A DNA stretch of 64,000 nt from Bacillus sp. REN16. GTDB lineage: Bacteria > Bacillota > Bacilli > Bacillales > Bacillaceae_L. The position numbers and the translations under genes are program-made. Location: positions 96,032-160,031 of the forward strand of contig NZ_JAJFZK010000009.1 in assembly GCF_020731355.1 (NCBI RefSeq). The letters run 5' to 3'. Position 1 is the stretch's first letter. Each line of letters starts with the position of its first letter. The notes below the pieces were generated by a model. The model made no database searches and had not been told where the DNA came from. It saw nothing but the letters and a program-made list of their open reading frames with translations. Shown in pieces: positions 17,627 through 25,921 of this stretch.

Positions 17627-18712
17627 TTAGATGGTGTATTTGATCGATTGTTTTTCCGTATGGCGTTCGATTGCAAGCTCAACTAATTTTTCAATTAGCT
17701 CTGGATAGCTTACACCAGCCTCCTGCCATAGTAACGGGAACATGCTAAAAGGTGTAAATCCAGGCATGGTATTGACCTCATTAATAACGACTTCTCCTTC
17801 TTTCGTTAAGAAGAAATCCGCTCTAACTAATCCCGAGCAATCAAGGGCTTTAAATGCTTTAACAGCTTCTGTCTTGACGTTTTCATATTGCTCCTCCGTA
17901 ATATCGGCAGGGATAATAAGAGCTGTATCGCCATCTTCATATTTTGCTTTATAGTCATAAAAGTCTTTCTTTGGTACGATTTCACCAACAACTGAGCAGC
18001 TTGGATTGTCATTACCAAGGACACCGATTTCGATTTCTCGACCAATGATTGCCTCTTCAATGATGACTTTTCGGTCAAAAATGAATGCTTCTTCAAATGC
18101 TTTTTCAAGACTTTCGCGATCTGTCGCTTTGCTAATTCCAACGCTAGAGCCAAGGTTTGCAGGTTTGACAAAGCAAGGATAGCCTAGCTCTTCTTCAACC
18201 TTATCATACGCTTCTTCCGGATTTTGTTTCCATTCGCTTCGAATATAGGAAACATATTTTGCTTGAAGCAGTCCTGCTTGGGCGAAGATGTTCTTCATGA
18301 TTACTTTATCCATACCTGCCGATGAAGCCAGGACACCATTACCCACATATGGGATGTTAACTAGTTCAAGCAATCCCTGAACCGTTCCGTCCTCTCCGTT
18401 TGGTCCATGTAATAATGGGAACACGACATCAATCGTATCCTGTTTTGCCGATTGCTGCGCAGGGAAAAGCTCCGAATTTAAAGATACAGGTGAAATCGGG
18501 GTTCCCGCTTCCTTCAGTACTAGTTTCTTTACGTCATCAACAGGGCCTGTTAATTGATTTCCCCGAATCCATTCGCCTTCTTCCGATATATAAATGGGAT
18601 GAATATCATATTTTGAGTGGTCTAATGCTTTTATTACAGCTAATGCAGTTTGCAAGGAAACCTTATGCTCCGCTGATTTCCCTCCGTATAGCAAGCCTAG
18701 TTTGACTTTCAT
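17627..18712 (-). CDS. ddl: D-alanine--D-alanine ligase
   Basis: 361 residues, ATP-grasp enzyme. The N-terminal [14 protein letters not shown] and [12 protein letters not shown] motifs bind substrate and phosphate. The central [14 protein letters not shown] loop and the C-terminal [13 protein letters not shown] motif bind ATP, magnesium and D-Ala. It makes D-Ala-D-Ala from the product of Alr for use by MurF. GGAGGAAG precedes the ATG. It is co-directional with murF, with an intercistronic stem-loop between them. Confidence 0.96.
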   Translation of the reverse strand: MKVKLGLLYGGKSAEHKVSLQTALAVIKALDHSKYDIHPIYISEEGEWIRGNQLTGPVDDVKKLVLKEAGTPISPVSLNSELFPAQQSAKQDTIDVVFPLLHGPNGEDGTVQGLLELVNIPYVGNGVLASSAGMDKVIMKNIFAQAGLLQAKYVSYIRSEWKQNPEEAYDKVEEELGYPCFVKPANLGSSVGISKATDRESLEKAFEEAFIFDRKVIIEEAIIGREIEIGVLGNDNPSCSVVGEIVPKKDFYDYKAKYEDGDTALIIPADITEEQYENVKTEAVKAFKALDCSGLVRADFFLTKEGEVVINEVNTMPGFTPFSMFPLLWQEAGVSYPELIEKLVELAIERHTEKQSIKYTI

Positions 18713-18943
18713 TAAGCTTCCTCCTAAAAAATCAATATACCCTAAATGTAGTTTTGAACATCTTCTTTATTTTAACATTAACGCTTTTATATTATATAAC
18801 AATTACATAACATTTCTATAATTTATTACATCCGTCTAAAAAAGTGTCTGTCTAGGCTTGCATCTAAAATTTTTGATTTATGAAATGGCTGTGGAACATG
18901 ATTTCGGGTTGATGTTTTATAATAAAAATGCGATGAATGAGGG

Positions 18944-19061
18944 AATTGCGCGATGATGGTCCATAATTGCGTTTTATTTTGGATAATTGCGCCTTCCCGA
19001 GGCAGAATTGCGCTTTATTTTCATTAATTGCGCGATAGCCAGCAATAATTGCGCGATACGG
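18944..19061. repeat. Phased AATTGCG(C) array, six units
   Basis: AATTGCG starts at 18944, 18965, 18985, 19006, 19026 and 19047, so spacings are 21, 20, 21, 20 and 21 bases, an average of 20.6, close to two turns of B-DNA. The bases between the cores differ, apart from partial repeats (GATGATGG, TTTTATTTT, GATAGCC), so only the core and the phase are conserved. It lies in the 411-base gap between ddl and the MpfA-like gene. An ORF on the minus strand through it is judged spurious. Confidence 0.85.
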
Positions 19062-19085
19062 ACTTTCCGTCACCAAATCCAAATC

Positions 19086-19118
19086 AAAAAGCCTTGACGA
19101 ATGACCGTCAAGGCTTTT
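19086..19118 (-). terminator. Terminator of the MpfA-like gene
   Basis: Stem AAAAGCCTTGACG / CGTCAAGGCTTTT with loop AATGAC; T-rich tail on the minus strand. Confidence 0.85.
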
Positions 19119-19124
19119 ACATGT

Positions 19125-20468
19125 TTATTCAAGGGCGCTGGCGCTCTGGCCAATGGCGATAATCTGTTCTTGTTTGATGATTTTTTTAATTTCAAGTGAT
19201 TTGATATGGTGACCGTCCATTTCGACGACGCGAAATTCATAATTCCCGTATGGAATTTTGTCGCCAGGGTGAATGTCAATTTGCTCTGTTAAAATCCAAC
19301 CGCTAATTGTATCCACATCTGTATCATCAATTTGTAATCCAAACAGGTCATTGACTTCACCAATTAAGACTTTCCCATCTAAGATGGTTGTGGTCTCATT
19401 AATTTTTTGGATTGCTGGTTTTTCATCGGTATCAAACTCATCGCGGATTTCTCCAACGATTTCTTCGATAATATCCTCAACCGTCACTAATCCGGAAGTC
19501 CCACCATATTCATCGATTAAAATCGCCATGTGAACGCGTTCTCTTTGCATTTTTGCCAATAATTCTTGAATTGGTATAGATTCGATGACATGGATAATCG
19601 GTCTTGTATAATCCTCGATTGTTTTTTCAGCTGAACCGGTACCTGTCACAACATCCGTGAGCAGTTCCTTTAAGTTAATCAATCCAATGATATGGTCTTT
19701 ATCCCCATCAACAACTGGGTAACGCGTATACTTCTCACTCGTCATAATCGTCAATATCTCTTGAACTGATTTTTCCTTATCAAGCGCGATGATTTCGGTA
19801 CGAGGGACCATGACTTCCTTTGCTACACGATCATCAAATTCAAAGATTTTATTTACATATTTATATTCAGACTGGTTAATTTCACCACTTTTATAGCTAT
19901 CAGATAAAATAAGTCGCAACTCTTCTTCTGTATGGGCAATATCATGTTCTGAAATTCTCTTATAGCCGAATAATCCTGTTAATAAACGAGCAGAACCATT
20001 TAACAACCAAATGAATGGGTACATCAATTTATAGAAAAGGATTAATGGTCTAGAGAAAAACAGGGTGATTCTTTCAGCCTTTTGAATTGCGATGGTTTTC
20101 GGCGCAAGCTCCCCGACGACTACATGTATAAAAGTAATGATCAGGAACGATAACGTAATAGATAAAACAGTTGAAAAAGAATCCGGTATATTTACCATAC
20201 CGAATAACGGATGGAGTAAAGCTTCAAATGTTGATTCTCCAAGAAAACCAAGTCCTAAAGCTGTTACCGTAATACCTAACTGACACGCGGATAGATATTC
20301 ATCCAGGTTTGAGATGACAGTCTTAGCAGCAAATGCGTTTTTGTTCCCTTCTTGTACGAGTTGGTCAATACGAGTACTTCTTATTTTAACAATCGCAAAT
20401 TCCGACGCCACGAAAAAGGCAGTTAACGCAATCAAAATTGCAACCAAGACTAAATTAAATATCTCCAA
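19125..20468 (-). CDS. CNNM/HlyC-CorC family membrane protein, MpfA (YhdP)-like
   Basis: 447 residues. An N-terminal DUF21 (CNNM) domain with three or four membrane helices (about 1-140) is followed by paired CBS domains (about 210-335, with AILIDEYGGTSGLVT) and a C-terminal CorC_HlyC domain (about 350-430). B. subtilis MpfA (YhdP) of this family is implicated in magnesium efflux. The start is TTG at 20468. A MerR-type gene lies directly upstream, as yhdQ does beside yhdP. An unusual hairpin sits between a perfect AGGAGG and the start. Confidence 0.87.
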   Translation of the reverse strand: MEIFNLVLVAILIALTAFFVASEFAIVKIRSTRIDQLVQEGNKNAFAAKTVISNLDEYLSACQLGITVTALGLGFLGESTFEALLHPLFGMVNIPDSFSTVLSITLSFLIITFIHVVVGELAPKTIAIQKAERITLFFSRPLILFYKLMYPFIWLLNGSARLLTGLFGYKRISEHDIAHTEEELRLILSDSYKSGEINQSEYKYVNKIFEFDDRVAKEVMVPRTEIIALDKEKSVQEILTIMTSEKYTRYPVVDGDKDHIIGLINLKELLTDVVTGTGSAEKTIEDYTRPIIHVIESIPIQELLAKMQRERVHMAILIDEYGGTSGLVTVEDIIEEIVGEIRDEFDTDEKPAIQKINETTTILDGKVLIGEVNDLFGLQIDDTDVDTISGWILTEQIDIHPGDKIPYGNYEFRVVEMDGHHIKSLEIKKIIKQEQIIAIGQSASALE

Positions 20469-20475
20469 ATAGTTT

Positions 20476-20512
20476 CCTTACACGCCATAGGCGAGTAAGG
20501 ATTACACCTCCT
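20476..20512 (-). promoter_or_regulatory. Hairpin between AGGAGG and the TTG start of the MpfA-like gene
   Basis: Minus strand: AGGAGG (20512-20507), six bases, then the stem CCTTAC-T-CGCC / GGCG-T-GTAAGG with a three-base loop, then AAACTAT and TTG. AGGAGG is 38 bases from TTG linearly but about 13 if the hairpin forms. The nearer AAGGAAA site is half buried in the stem. This could make translation structure dependent. Confidence 0.5.
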
Positions 20513-20622
20513 AGGTAGGTAAGTTTTTAATGTTATTTATACAAGGTATTTGTGACAATGATTTTTTATTCTTTTTGAATGAATTTTTATTCTACAAGTT
20601 TCATAACTTAATAGTCTTTGAT

Positions 20623-21041
20623 TCAGGTAAACAGAACCATAATTAATTTTGCAAGTGCGACACTTTGTGAGGACATTTTGTTCATCACAAAGTTCTGCTG
20701 TTCTTTTGAGAGAGACTCAATCATTGGCTTCATTTCCTTCAGCTCAGATTCCAAATATTCCATTCGCCTTGAAAGAGCCTGTGTGTATTTTAAGACTTTG
20801 TCTTGCTCTACACGATTTGATTGAAAAAGCTCCACCTTTTCCTTGATTTCAAGTAAAGGAATATTTAATTCCTTATACTGGGCAACGAGATGAAGGGTTT
20901 CTACTGCTTCATCATTATAGAATCGATAGTTCGAGTCTGATCGTTCAGGAGTTAAAATACCCAGCTGTGTGTAATAATCAATCGTCCGCTTTGATACATT
21001 TGCTTCTTTTGCTAATTCTCCAATACGGTATAACTTCCCAA
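20623..21041 (-). pseudogene. MerR family regulator with probable 1-base 5' frameshift
   Basis: The minus strand encodes a clear MerR protein: YRIGELAKEANVSKRT, then the winged helix ending SNYRFYNDEA, and a C-terminal coiled coil, about 139 residues. The reading frame has no ATG, GTG or TTG upstream of the domain; the first canonical start is GTG at 20835, after the DNA-binding domain. A TTG at 21041 has AGAGGTG six bases upstream but is one base out of frame: TTGGGAAGTTA would be in frame as TTGGGGAAGTTA. Either one G was lost (mutation or sequencing error in a homopolymer) or translation uses a rare start such as ATT. Confidence 0.75.
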
Positions 21042-21139
21042 CGACATCACCTCTTCTATCAGACTTCTATTCTTCTATTATATGTAAAATAAACCGTACA
21101 GTCAAACGTGACGGTTCACACAAGTACGGTTTGCTCGAT

Positions 21140-21544
21140 TTAACTTTTCTTTTGTCCCGGAGCAGCTTGGGTTTTCAGGCTATAAAGGCCGCCCTTTAAG
21201 TGGGATAGTTTCAAAACCTTATGCCTTCTTCGTAAGGCTTTTGCAGCCTGCTTGCTCCGTATTCCTGTTTGACAATATAAAATAATTTCCTTGTCTGTTG
21301 GAATTTCAACCTTTCTTCTTTTAATTTTCGATAAAGGTAGATTGATCGCCCCTTTAATATGGTTTGTTTGGTATTCAAAAGGATTACGCACATCAATAAG
21401 GGCAATCTCTTTTGGTTTTTTCATTTTTTCTTTAAAATCTGCTTCCGATAATTGTTCAAGGTTTTTTACTGGTCTAAATGAATCGTAAATTATAATCACA
21501 AAAATAATCCCTAATCCAATTTGCACCAATGTCATTGTATCCAT
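21140..21544 (-). CDS. Membrane-anchored rhodanese-like protein
   Basis: 134 residues. One N-terminal transmembrane helix (about 5-21) is followed by a rhodanese domain. The active-site loop is CQTGIRS, with the catalytic cysteine, and the CH2A-type IDVRNPFEY motif is present. Such proteins bind sulfane sulfur, but the substrate is not predictable. It is similar to YqhL-type Bacillus proteins. AAGGATG precedes the ATG. It is divergent from the VanZ gene. Confidence 0.88.
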   Translation of the reverse strand: MDTMTLVQIGLGIIFVIIIYDSFRPVKNLEQLSEADFKEKMKKPKEIALIDVRNPFEYQTNHIKGAINLPLSKIKRRKVEIPTDKEIILYCQTGIRSKQAAKALRRRHKVLKLSHLKGGLYSLKTQAAPGQKKS

Positions 21545-21684
21545 TTTTCAACATCCTTTTTCCTACGCTTCATTTCCTTATTATAATCGAAAACGGAGGA
21601 AACAAAAAATCCCGAGTGACATTACCTCCTTTTTGCGGTAGAGTAGACAAGAAAAATGTTTTAGTGATTGGAGAATCTACAAAA

Positions 21685-22128
21685 TTGGGGAAAGCTAAAC
21701 GGTTCCTAGCTGGTCTGGTGTTTATCACCTATACATTATTTCTTTTATATTGGATGTTTTTTGCATATTTTCGGACAAAGGGCGGGGAGTTTCGGTATAA
21801 CCTAACACCTTTCTCAACAATAAAAAATTACTTTACCTATTATGATCATTTTCCTTTTTATATCTGGATCATTAATATTGCAGGTAATATTGGTGTTTTT
21901 ATACCATTTGGGATTGTGCTTCCAATCCTTTTTCCAAAGCTCTCAAATTTCTTTTTGTTCTTTATTGCTTTTATCTTCGGAATTTTCTCCTTGGAATTCC
22001 TTCAGCTTATTAGTAAGCTTGGAAGCTTTGATGTGGATGATATTATTTTGAATACGGTTGGGGCTGTGATTGGTTATATCTTGTTGCAGATCATCAGGTT
22101 AAAAAATCGACGTAAAAAAAGGAGATGA
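21685..22128 (+). CDS. VanZ family membrane protein
   Basis: About 147 residues from the TTG at 21685 (GGAG eleven bases upstream). A longer ORF starts at 21529 but overlaps the divergent rhodanese promoter and lacks a site. Four or five membrane helices are present, with the VanZ hallmarks NLTPFSTI, NIAGNIGVFIPFG and SFDVDDIILNTVGAVIGY. VanZ proteins are linked to low-level teicoplanin resistance in the type case; most homologues have no tested role. The start is moderately certain only. Confidence 0.8.
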   Translation: MGKAKRFLAGLVFITYTLFLLYWMFFAYFRTKGGEFRYNLTPFSTIKNYFTYYDHFPFYIWIINIAGNIGVFIPFGIVLPILFPKLSNFFLFFIAFIFGIFSLEFLQLISKLGSFDVDDIILNTVGAVIGYILLQIIRLKNRRKKRR

Positions 22129-22168
22129 GGTTAAATACTTTGGCGTATTTGAAACCTCGTCTCCTTTT
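22114..22168. terminator. Long bidirectional terminator, VanZ gene / nag operon
   Basis: Stem AAAGGAGATGAGGTT / AACCTCGTCTCCTTT with one mismatch; inside is a second stem AAATAC / GTATTT. The inner part resembles hairpin 1 of the dispersed repeat (TTGGCGTATTTG), perhaps by chance. Confidence 0.85.
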
Positions 22169-23084
22169 AGCGATTAACTGATGCTGCCATCCGTACATAT
22201 GTATGGCGTTTTCCGCGAATTGCAATTGAATAGGTCATAATATTTTCAGGGATTGCGATGCCATGAAAGCCAGCATCTCCAATATGGTAAATATCCGCAC
22301 CTGCCATTTTACTTGTTAACGCAATTTGACGAATCGTTGCTTCATCGGCACCCTCTTGGCTTGTACCGATTGTTAGCATCACCATTGCTCCCTTTGAATG
22401 AACAAAACGGACATTCTTTTCTGTTGTTTCAAGAGTGATTCCCGGAACTGTGCCAGGTGCAGGCATTAAAATAACATCCGCCCCTGCATCAACAAAGCTT
22501 TCTAGTGCAGTATCTGATATGATTCCACTTCCGGATTCATTGGCAACTCCGGCACCATGCATTTTTCCAGCAATAATAAGGCCTTCACTTCCAAAAACTT
22601 CACGTGCCTTCTTAATCGCTACAACAATTTCATTATTGGTGACACCTGTTTTTGGATTTCCCGTTAAGCACACAAAATCAAACCCGAGTTTTTTCGCTTC
22701 ACTTAAGGATTCTTCTGTTGCCAGACGTCCTTTTGGAAGTTGACTTAATTTTTCAAGCTGCTGTGCATTTGGGTCCACAGGCTCTAAATTTAAGCCAATT
22801 GGTCTGCCTGTAAGCTCTTTAAGCTTTTCAACAATAGATTCTCCCTCTGCGGCTTGAAAGCCTTCTACAAAAGGAGAAAAAACATCAAAGTAATTGAATA
22901 TCAAGAGATCGGCACCAAATGCAGATGCCAATTCCGCATTTGTTACAGCAGGATAGACAGGCTGAAAGGAACCAATTACCTCTGATAAAATAATCCTTCC
23001 TTCAGAAGCCTTAATGGATTGTTTAAGATCTTGTCCGTTCATTTTTTTAAAATCTGAGGCCGTACAATCTAAAAGCCGTTTCAT
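22167..23084 (-). CDS. TIM-barrel protein of the nag operon (DUF7916-like)
   Basis: 305 residues, a (beta/alpha)8-type sequence. Conserved-looking pieces are IGLNLEPVDPN, FVCLTGNPKTGVTN, GKMHGAG, DVILMPAPGTVPG and HIGDAGFHGIA, the last resembling a phosphate-binding loop. I recognise it as the uncharacterised family placed in sugar PTS operons of Firmicutes; no enzyme activity is established. It follows nagR by 17 bases with GGAGG before its ATG and ends at the operon terminator, so it is the last gene of nagA-nagB-nagR. A role in amino-sugar phosphate metabolism is inferred from position only. Confidence 0.8.
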   Translation of the reverse strand: MKRLLDCTASDFKKMNGQDLKQSIKASEGRIILSEVIGSFQPVYPAVTNAELASAFGADLLIFNYFDVFSPFVEGFQAAEGESIVEKLKELTGRPIGLNLEPVDPNAQQLEKLSQLPKGRLATEESLSEAKKLGFDFVCLTGNPKTGVTNNEIVVAIKKAREVFGSEGLIIAGKMHGAGVANESGSGIISDTALESFVDAGADVILMPAPGTVPGITLETTEKNVRFVHSKGAMVMLTIGTSQEGADEATIRQIALTSKMAGADIYHIGDAGFHGIAIPENIMTYSIAIRGKRHTYVRMAASVNR

Positions 23085-23101
23085 GATGAGTCCTCCTCAT
23101 A

Positions 23102-23824
23102 TTATGATCGAACCATTTCTACCCGATATTTATACCGGTCAGCACGGTAATAGGATTTTACATATTCAAGTGGCTGCTGATCCTCAAGCTGTGAAACTTG
23201 TTGGATATAAAGGATTGGTGCGCCCGCTTTAATCCCCAAGATAGACGCCTCACGTTTATTGGCGGTTATAGCCTCCAACTCTTGTGTCCCGGATATGATA
23301 TTGAGTCCTATTTCCTCAACATATTTAAAAATGGACTGTTCTGCTGTTTCCCATGTCAGGTCAGGAACAAGATCTGCTGACATACAAAAAACTTCATAGG
23401 CAATCGGTTCCTGATCTGCAAGCCGCAACCGCTCAATTTGATACACTCTGGACTTTTCTTCCACGTTAAGGCGGGAAGCGATTAAAGAGTCTGCTTCTAT
23501 GACCTTAAAGCTAAGAACCTTTGTCTCGGGTTCCAGCCCTCTTGAACGCATGTCCTCGGAAAAGCCCGTTAATCTCTGAACATTCTTTTCAAATTTCTTC
23601 ACTGTCACAAAGGTTCCTTTGCCTCGAATCCTTTGTAAATAACCTTCATTCACAAGATTATTGATGGCTTGTCGCACGGTCATCCTGCTGATTTGGAATT
23701 TTTCTGCATACTCTCTTTCAGATGGAATCATGTCGCCAGGCTTTAACTCTTTGTTTTCAATTTTTTCCCGAATTTGCAGCTCAATTTGAAAGTAAATAGG
23801 TACTGGTGAACTCTTCTTTATCAC
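23102..23824 (-). CDS. nagR: GntR/HutC transcriptional repressor NagR
   Basis: 240 residues. The N-terminal winged helix (PIYFQIELQIREKIE, then SEREYAEKFQISRMTVRQA) is followed by a UTRA effector domain. In B. subtilis NagR (YvoA) represses nagA-nagB and nagP and is released by glucosamine-6-P or GlcNAc-6-P. GTG at 23824 is chosen, with GAGGGG eight bases upstream. The start lies inside nagB, overlapping it by 44 bases. Two matching operators lie upstream of nagA and nagP. Confidence 0.92.
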   Translation of the reverse strand: MIKKSSPVPIYFQIELQIREKIENKELKPGDMIPSEREYAEKFQISRMTVRQAINNLVNEGYLQRIRGKGTFVTVKKFEKNVQRLTGFSEDMRSRGLEPETKVLSFKVIEADSLIASRLNVEEKSRVYQIERLRLADQEPIAYEVFCMSADLVPDLTWETAEQSIFKYVEEIGLNIISGTQELEAITANKREASILGIKAGAPILYIQQVSQLEDQQPLEYVKSYYRADRYKYRVEMVRS

Positions 23825-24575
23825 GAGCAAAGCCCCTCTTTTTTTCATCATCCACTAATGAAAGTGCCTCTTCATCTGCAATAATCGTTACGTTTGGATG
23901 ATTCTTTAAAACAGTAGCTGGAACCGCTTCAGTGATATTCCCGTTAATCAGTTTTTCAACGGCTTCAGCCTTTGCTTTTCCGGATACAAGTAAAAGGATT
24001 TTTACACTTTTCATTATTGTAGAGATTCCCATTGTAACAGCATGTGTTGGTACTTCATCAATGCTATTGAAAAAGCGCATATTTGCTTGTCTTGTTGATT
24101 CTTCAAGTTTGACTGCACGTGTCACAGAATCGAAAGACGTACCAGGTTCGTTAAAGCCAATATGACCATTTACTCCGATTCCAAGTAATTGAAGATCGAC
24201 CCCACCTAAATCAGATATGATTTTTTCATACTTTTTACCTTCTTCTTCAAAATCCTTTGCCAACCCGTTTGGAACATGGGTATTGTCTTGATTAATATTA
24301 ATATGTGAAAACAGGTTCTCCATCATAAAATGGTAATAACTATTTGGATTTTCCTTTTCAATGCCTAAATATTCATCTAGGTTCACTGTCCGGATATTCT
24401 CATAAGATGTATTATTTTGCTTGTAATCTTTGACTAATTCCTCATATGTCCCAACCACAGTGCCGCCAGTCGCAAGACCCAATACCGAGTTTGGCTTTTC
24501 CTTTACTTGATGTGAAATCATGGCTGCTGCCAATCGGCTCATTTCTTCAAAATCTTTTACAGCTACTACTTTCAT
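23781..24575 (-). CDS. nagB: Glucosamine-6-phosphate deaminase
   Basis: 264 residues. Family motifs GLATGGTVVGTYEEL, NLDEYLGI and GVNGHIGFNEPG (catalytic loop) are intact. NagB converts glucosamine-6-P to fructose-6-P and ammonia. Its ATG follows the nagA stop with no gap; the site GGGAGGAA is within nagA. The protein is about 20 residues longer at the C-terminus than B. subtilis NagB, and this tail overlaps the nagR start. Confidence 0.95.
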   Translation of the reverse strand: MKVVAVKDFEEMSRLAAAMISHQVKEKPNSVLGLATGGTVVGTYEELVKDYKQNNTSYENIRTVNLDEYLGIEKENPNSYYHFMMENLFSHININQDNTHVPNGLAKDFEEEGKKYEKIISDLGGVDLQLLGIGVNGHIGFNEPGTSFDSVTRAVKLEESTRQANMRFFNSIDEVPTHAVTMGISTIMKSVKILLLVSGKAKAEAVEKLINGNITEAVPATVLKNHPNVTIIADEEALSLVDDEKKRGFARDKEEFTSTYLLSN

Positions 24576-25748
24576 CTATAATTCCTCCCTTTTTGAGTAA
24601 GCAAGTTCTCCACGACAAAATGTCATGATTACCTCTAATTGATTGTTCACTATCACAATATCTGCGTCTTTACCCGCTTTAATACTACCTTTTCGATCAA
24701 ACACATTGATTTGCTTTGCAGGGTTAACAGCTGTCATTTCAGTTATGTCCTGAAGAGAACAACCAGTGAATTCCATCATGTTTCGAACCGCATCATTTAA
24801 TTTTAAAATACTTCCAGCTAATGTTCCATCTTTTAATACAGCTCTTTCCTCATTCACGATTACCTCTTGACCACCTAAGTCATACATTCCTGCACCAAGG
24901 CATTTTGCACGCATTGCATCGGTTATAAGTATGGAACCCTTACTCCCTTTATTTTTATATGCAAACTTCACCATTTTAGGTGCAATATGAATTCCATCAA
25001 CAATCATTTCACATTTTACCTCATCATGTAAAAGGACAGCTCCCGCAACCCCTGGCTCCCGGTGGTGTAATCCGCGCATACCATTATACAGATGTGTCGC
25101 GTGGGTAACTCCTGCTTCTATTGCAGCTTCAACTTGTTCATATACGGCATCTGAATGGCCGATGGAGGCAACAACGCCTGTATCTTTTAAATGAGATGTT
25201 AATTCTAATCCTCCTGGTTCCTCTGGTGCTAATGTCACAAGGCAGATATTGTCACCTGATAAGGATTGCCATTTTTTAAATAGCTCCACATCTGGGTTAA
25301 TAATATTACCTGGATGTTGGGCACCCGCTCTTTTCGGGGATAAAAATGGACCTTCTAAATGGGTACCCAATATTTCCGCATGTCCCGGATGTTGCTCTGG
25401 AATGAAATCAGCAATATTACCGATTGCGTTCTCAATGTCCTCTATTGATTTCGTCATCGTTGTTGCGAGAAAGCTAGTGGTACCTTCCTTTGGTAACGTT
25501 TTGGTCATTGTCTCTAATGCGTCAGGCGTTGCGTCCATCACATCCGCACCGCTTGCTCCATGAATATGCAGATCAATCATTCCTGGCAGCAGTGAGTAAG
25601 ATTCATCAAAGGTGATGACTTCGTCCTGTTTACTTGCTTGGAAATCAGCCATTTGGCCAACCCTCTTTATTTTTTCTCCTTCGATTTCAATAAATCCTTT
25701 TTCTATGATTCCATCTTCAGAAAAAATGGTTAGGTTTGTTATAAACAT
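24576..25748 (-). CDS. nagA: N-acetylglucosamine-6-phosphate deacetylase
   Basis: 390 residues of the amidohydrolase fold. Metal and substrate sites visible are DLHIHGASG, THLEGPFLSPKRAGAQHP, SIGHSDAVYEQ, THLYNGMRGLHHREPG and ITDAMRAKCLGAG. NagA removes acetate from GlcNAc-6-P, giving the NagB substrate. First gene of nagA-nagB-nagR-TIM barrel. A NagR-type operator lies 53-67 bases upstream, overlapping a TAGACA / TATACT promoter. Confidence 0.95.
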   Translation of the reverse strand: MFITNLTIFSEDGIIEKGFIEIEGEKIKRVGQMADFQASKQDEVITFDESYSLLPGMIDLHIHGASGADVMDATPDALETMTKTLPKEGTTSFLATTMTKSIEDIENAIGNIADFIPEQHPGHAEILGTHLEGPFLSPKRAGAQHPGNIINPDVELFKKWQSLSGDNICLVTLAPEEPGGLELTSHLKDTGVVASIGHSDAVYEQVEAAIEAGVTHATHLYNGMRGLHHREPGVAGAVLLHDEVKCEMIVDGIHIAPKMVKFAYKNKGSKGSILITDAMRAKCLGAGMYDLGGQEVIVNEERAVLKDGTLAGSILKLNDAVRNMMEFTGCSLQDITEMTAVNPAKQINVFDRKGSIKAGKDADIVIVNNQLEVIMTFCRGELAYSKREEL

Positions 25749-25800
25749 GTCAAAGACTCCTTTTATGTAACTTCCTTTAAGTATATAGTTTAAAGGGACT

Positions 25801-25815
25801 AGTTGTCTATACCAC
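25801..25815 (-). promoter_or_regulatory. NagR operator (dre) upstream of nagA
   Basis: Minus strand TGGTATAGACAACT; contains the HutC-subfamily pattern GTNTANAC (plus-strand GTCTATAC). It overlaps the -35 region (TAGACA, 18 bases, TATACT), so binding would block initiation. The same 14-mer recurs upstream of the PTS gene. Confidence 0.82.
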
Positions 25816-25921
25816 CATATGGTTTATTAGTTTACTTTACTTTACCCTTCTTATTATAAAATTATTGTGTTTTCCTTGTAAAATAAAATAGGACCGCCCG
25901 TATGGACAGCCCTATTCATTC

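Noticed and set aside
18864-19082. 72-codon ORF between ddl and the MpfA-like gene
   Set aside because: It runs through the phased AATTGCGC array, has repeated short words and no ribosome-binding site.
22130-22152. Sixth copy of the dispersed element in the VanZ/nag terminator loop
   Set aside because: Only about 12 bases resemble hairpin 1; hairpins 2 and 3 are absent, so it may be chance.
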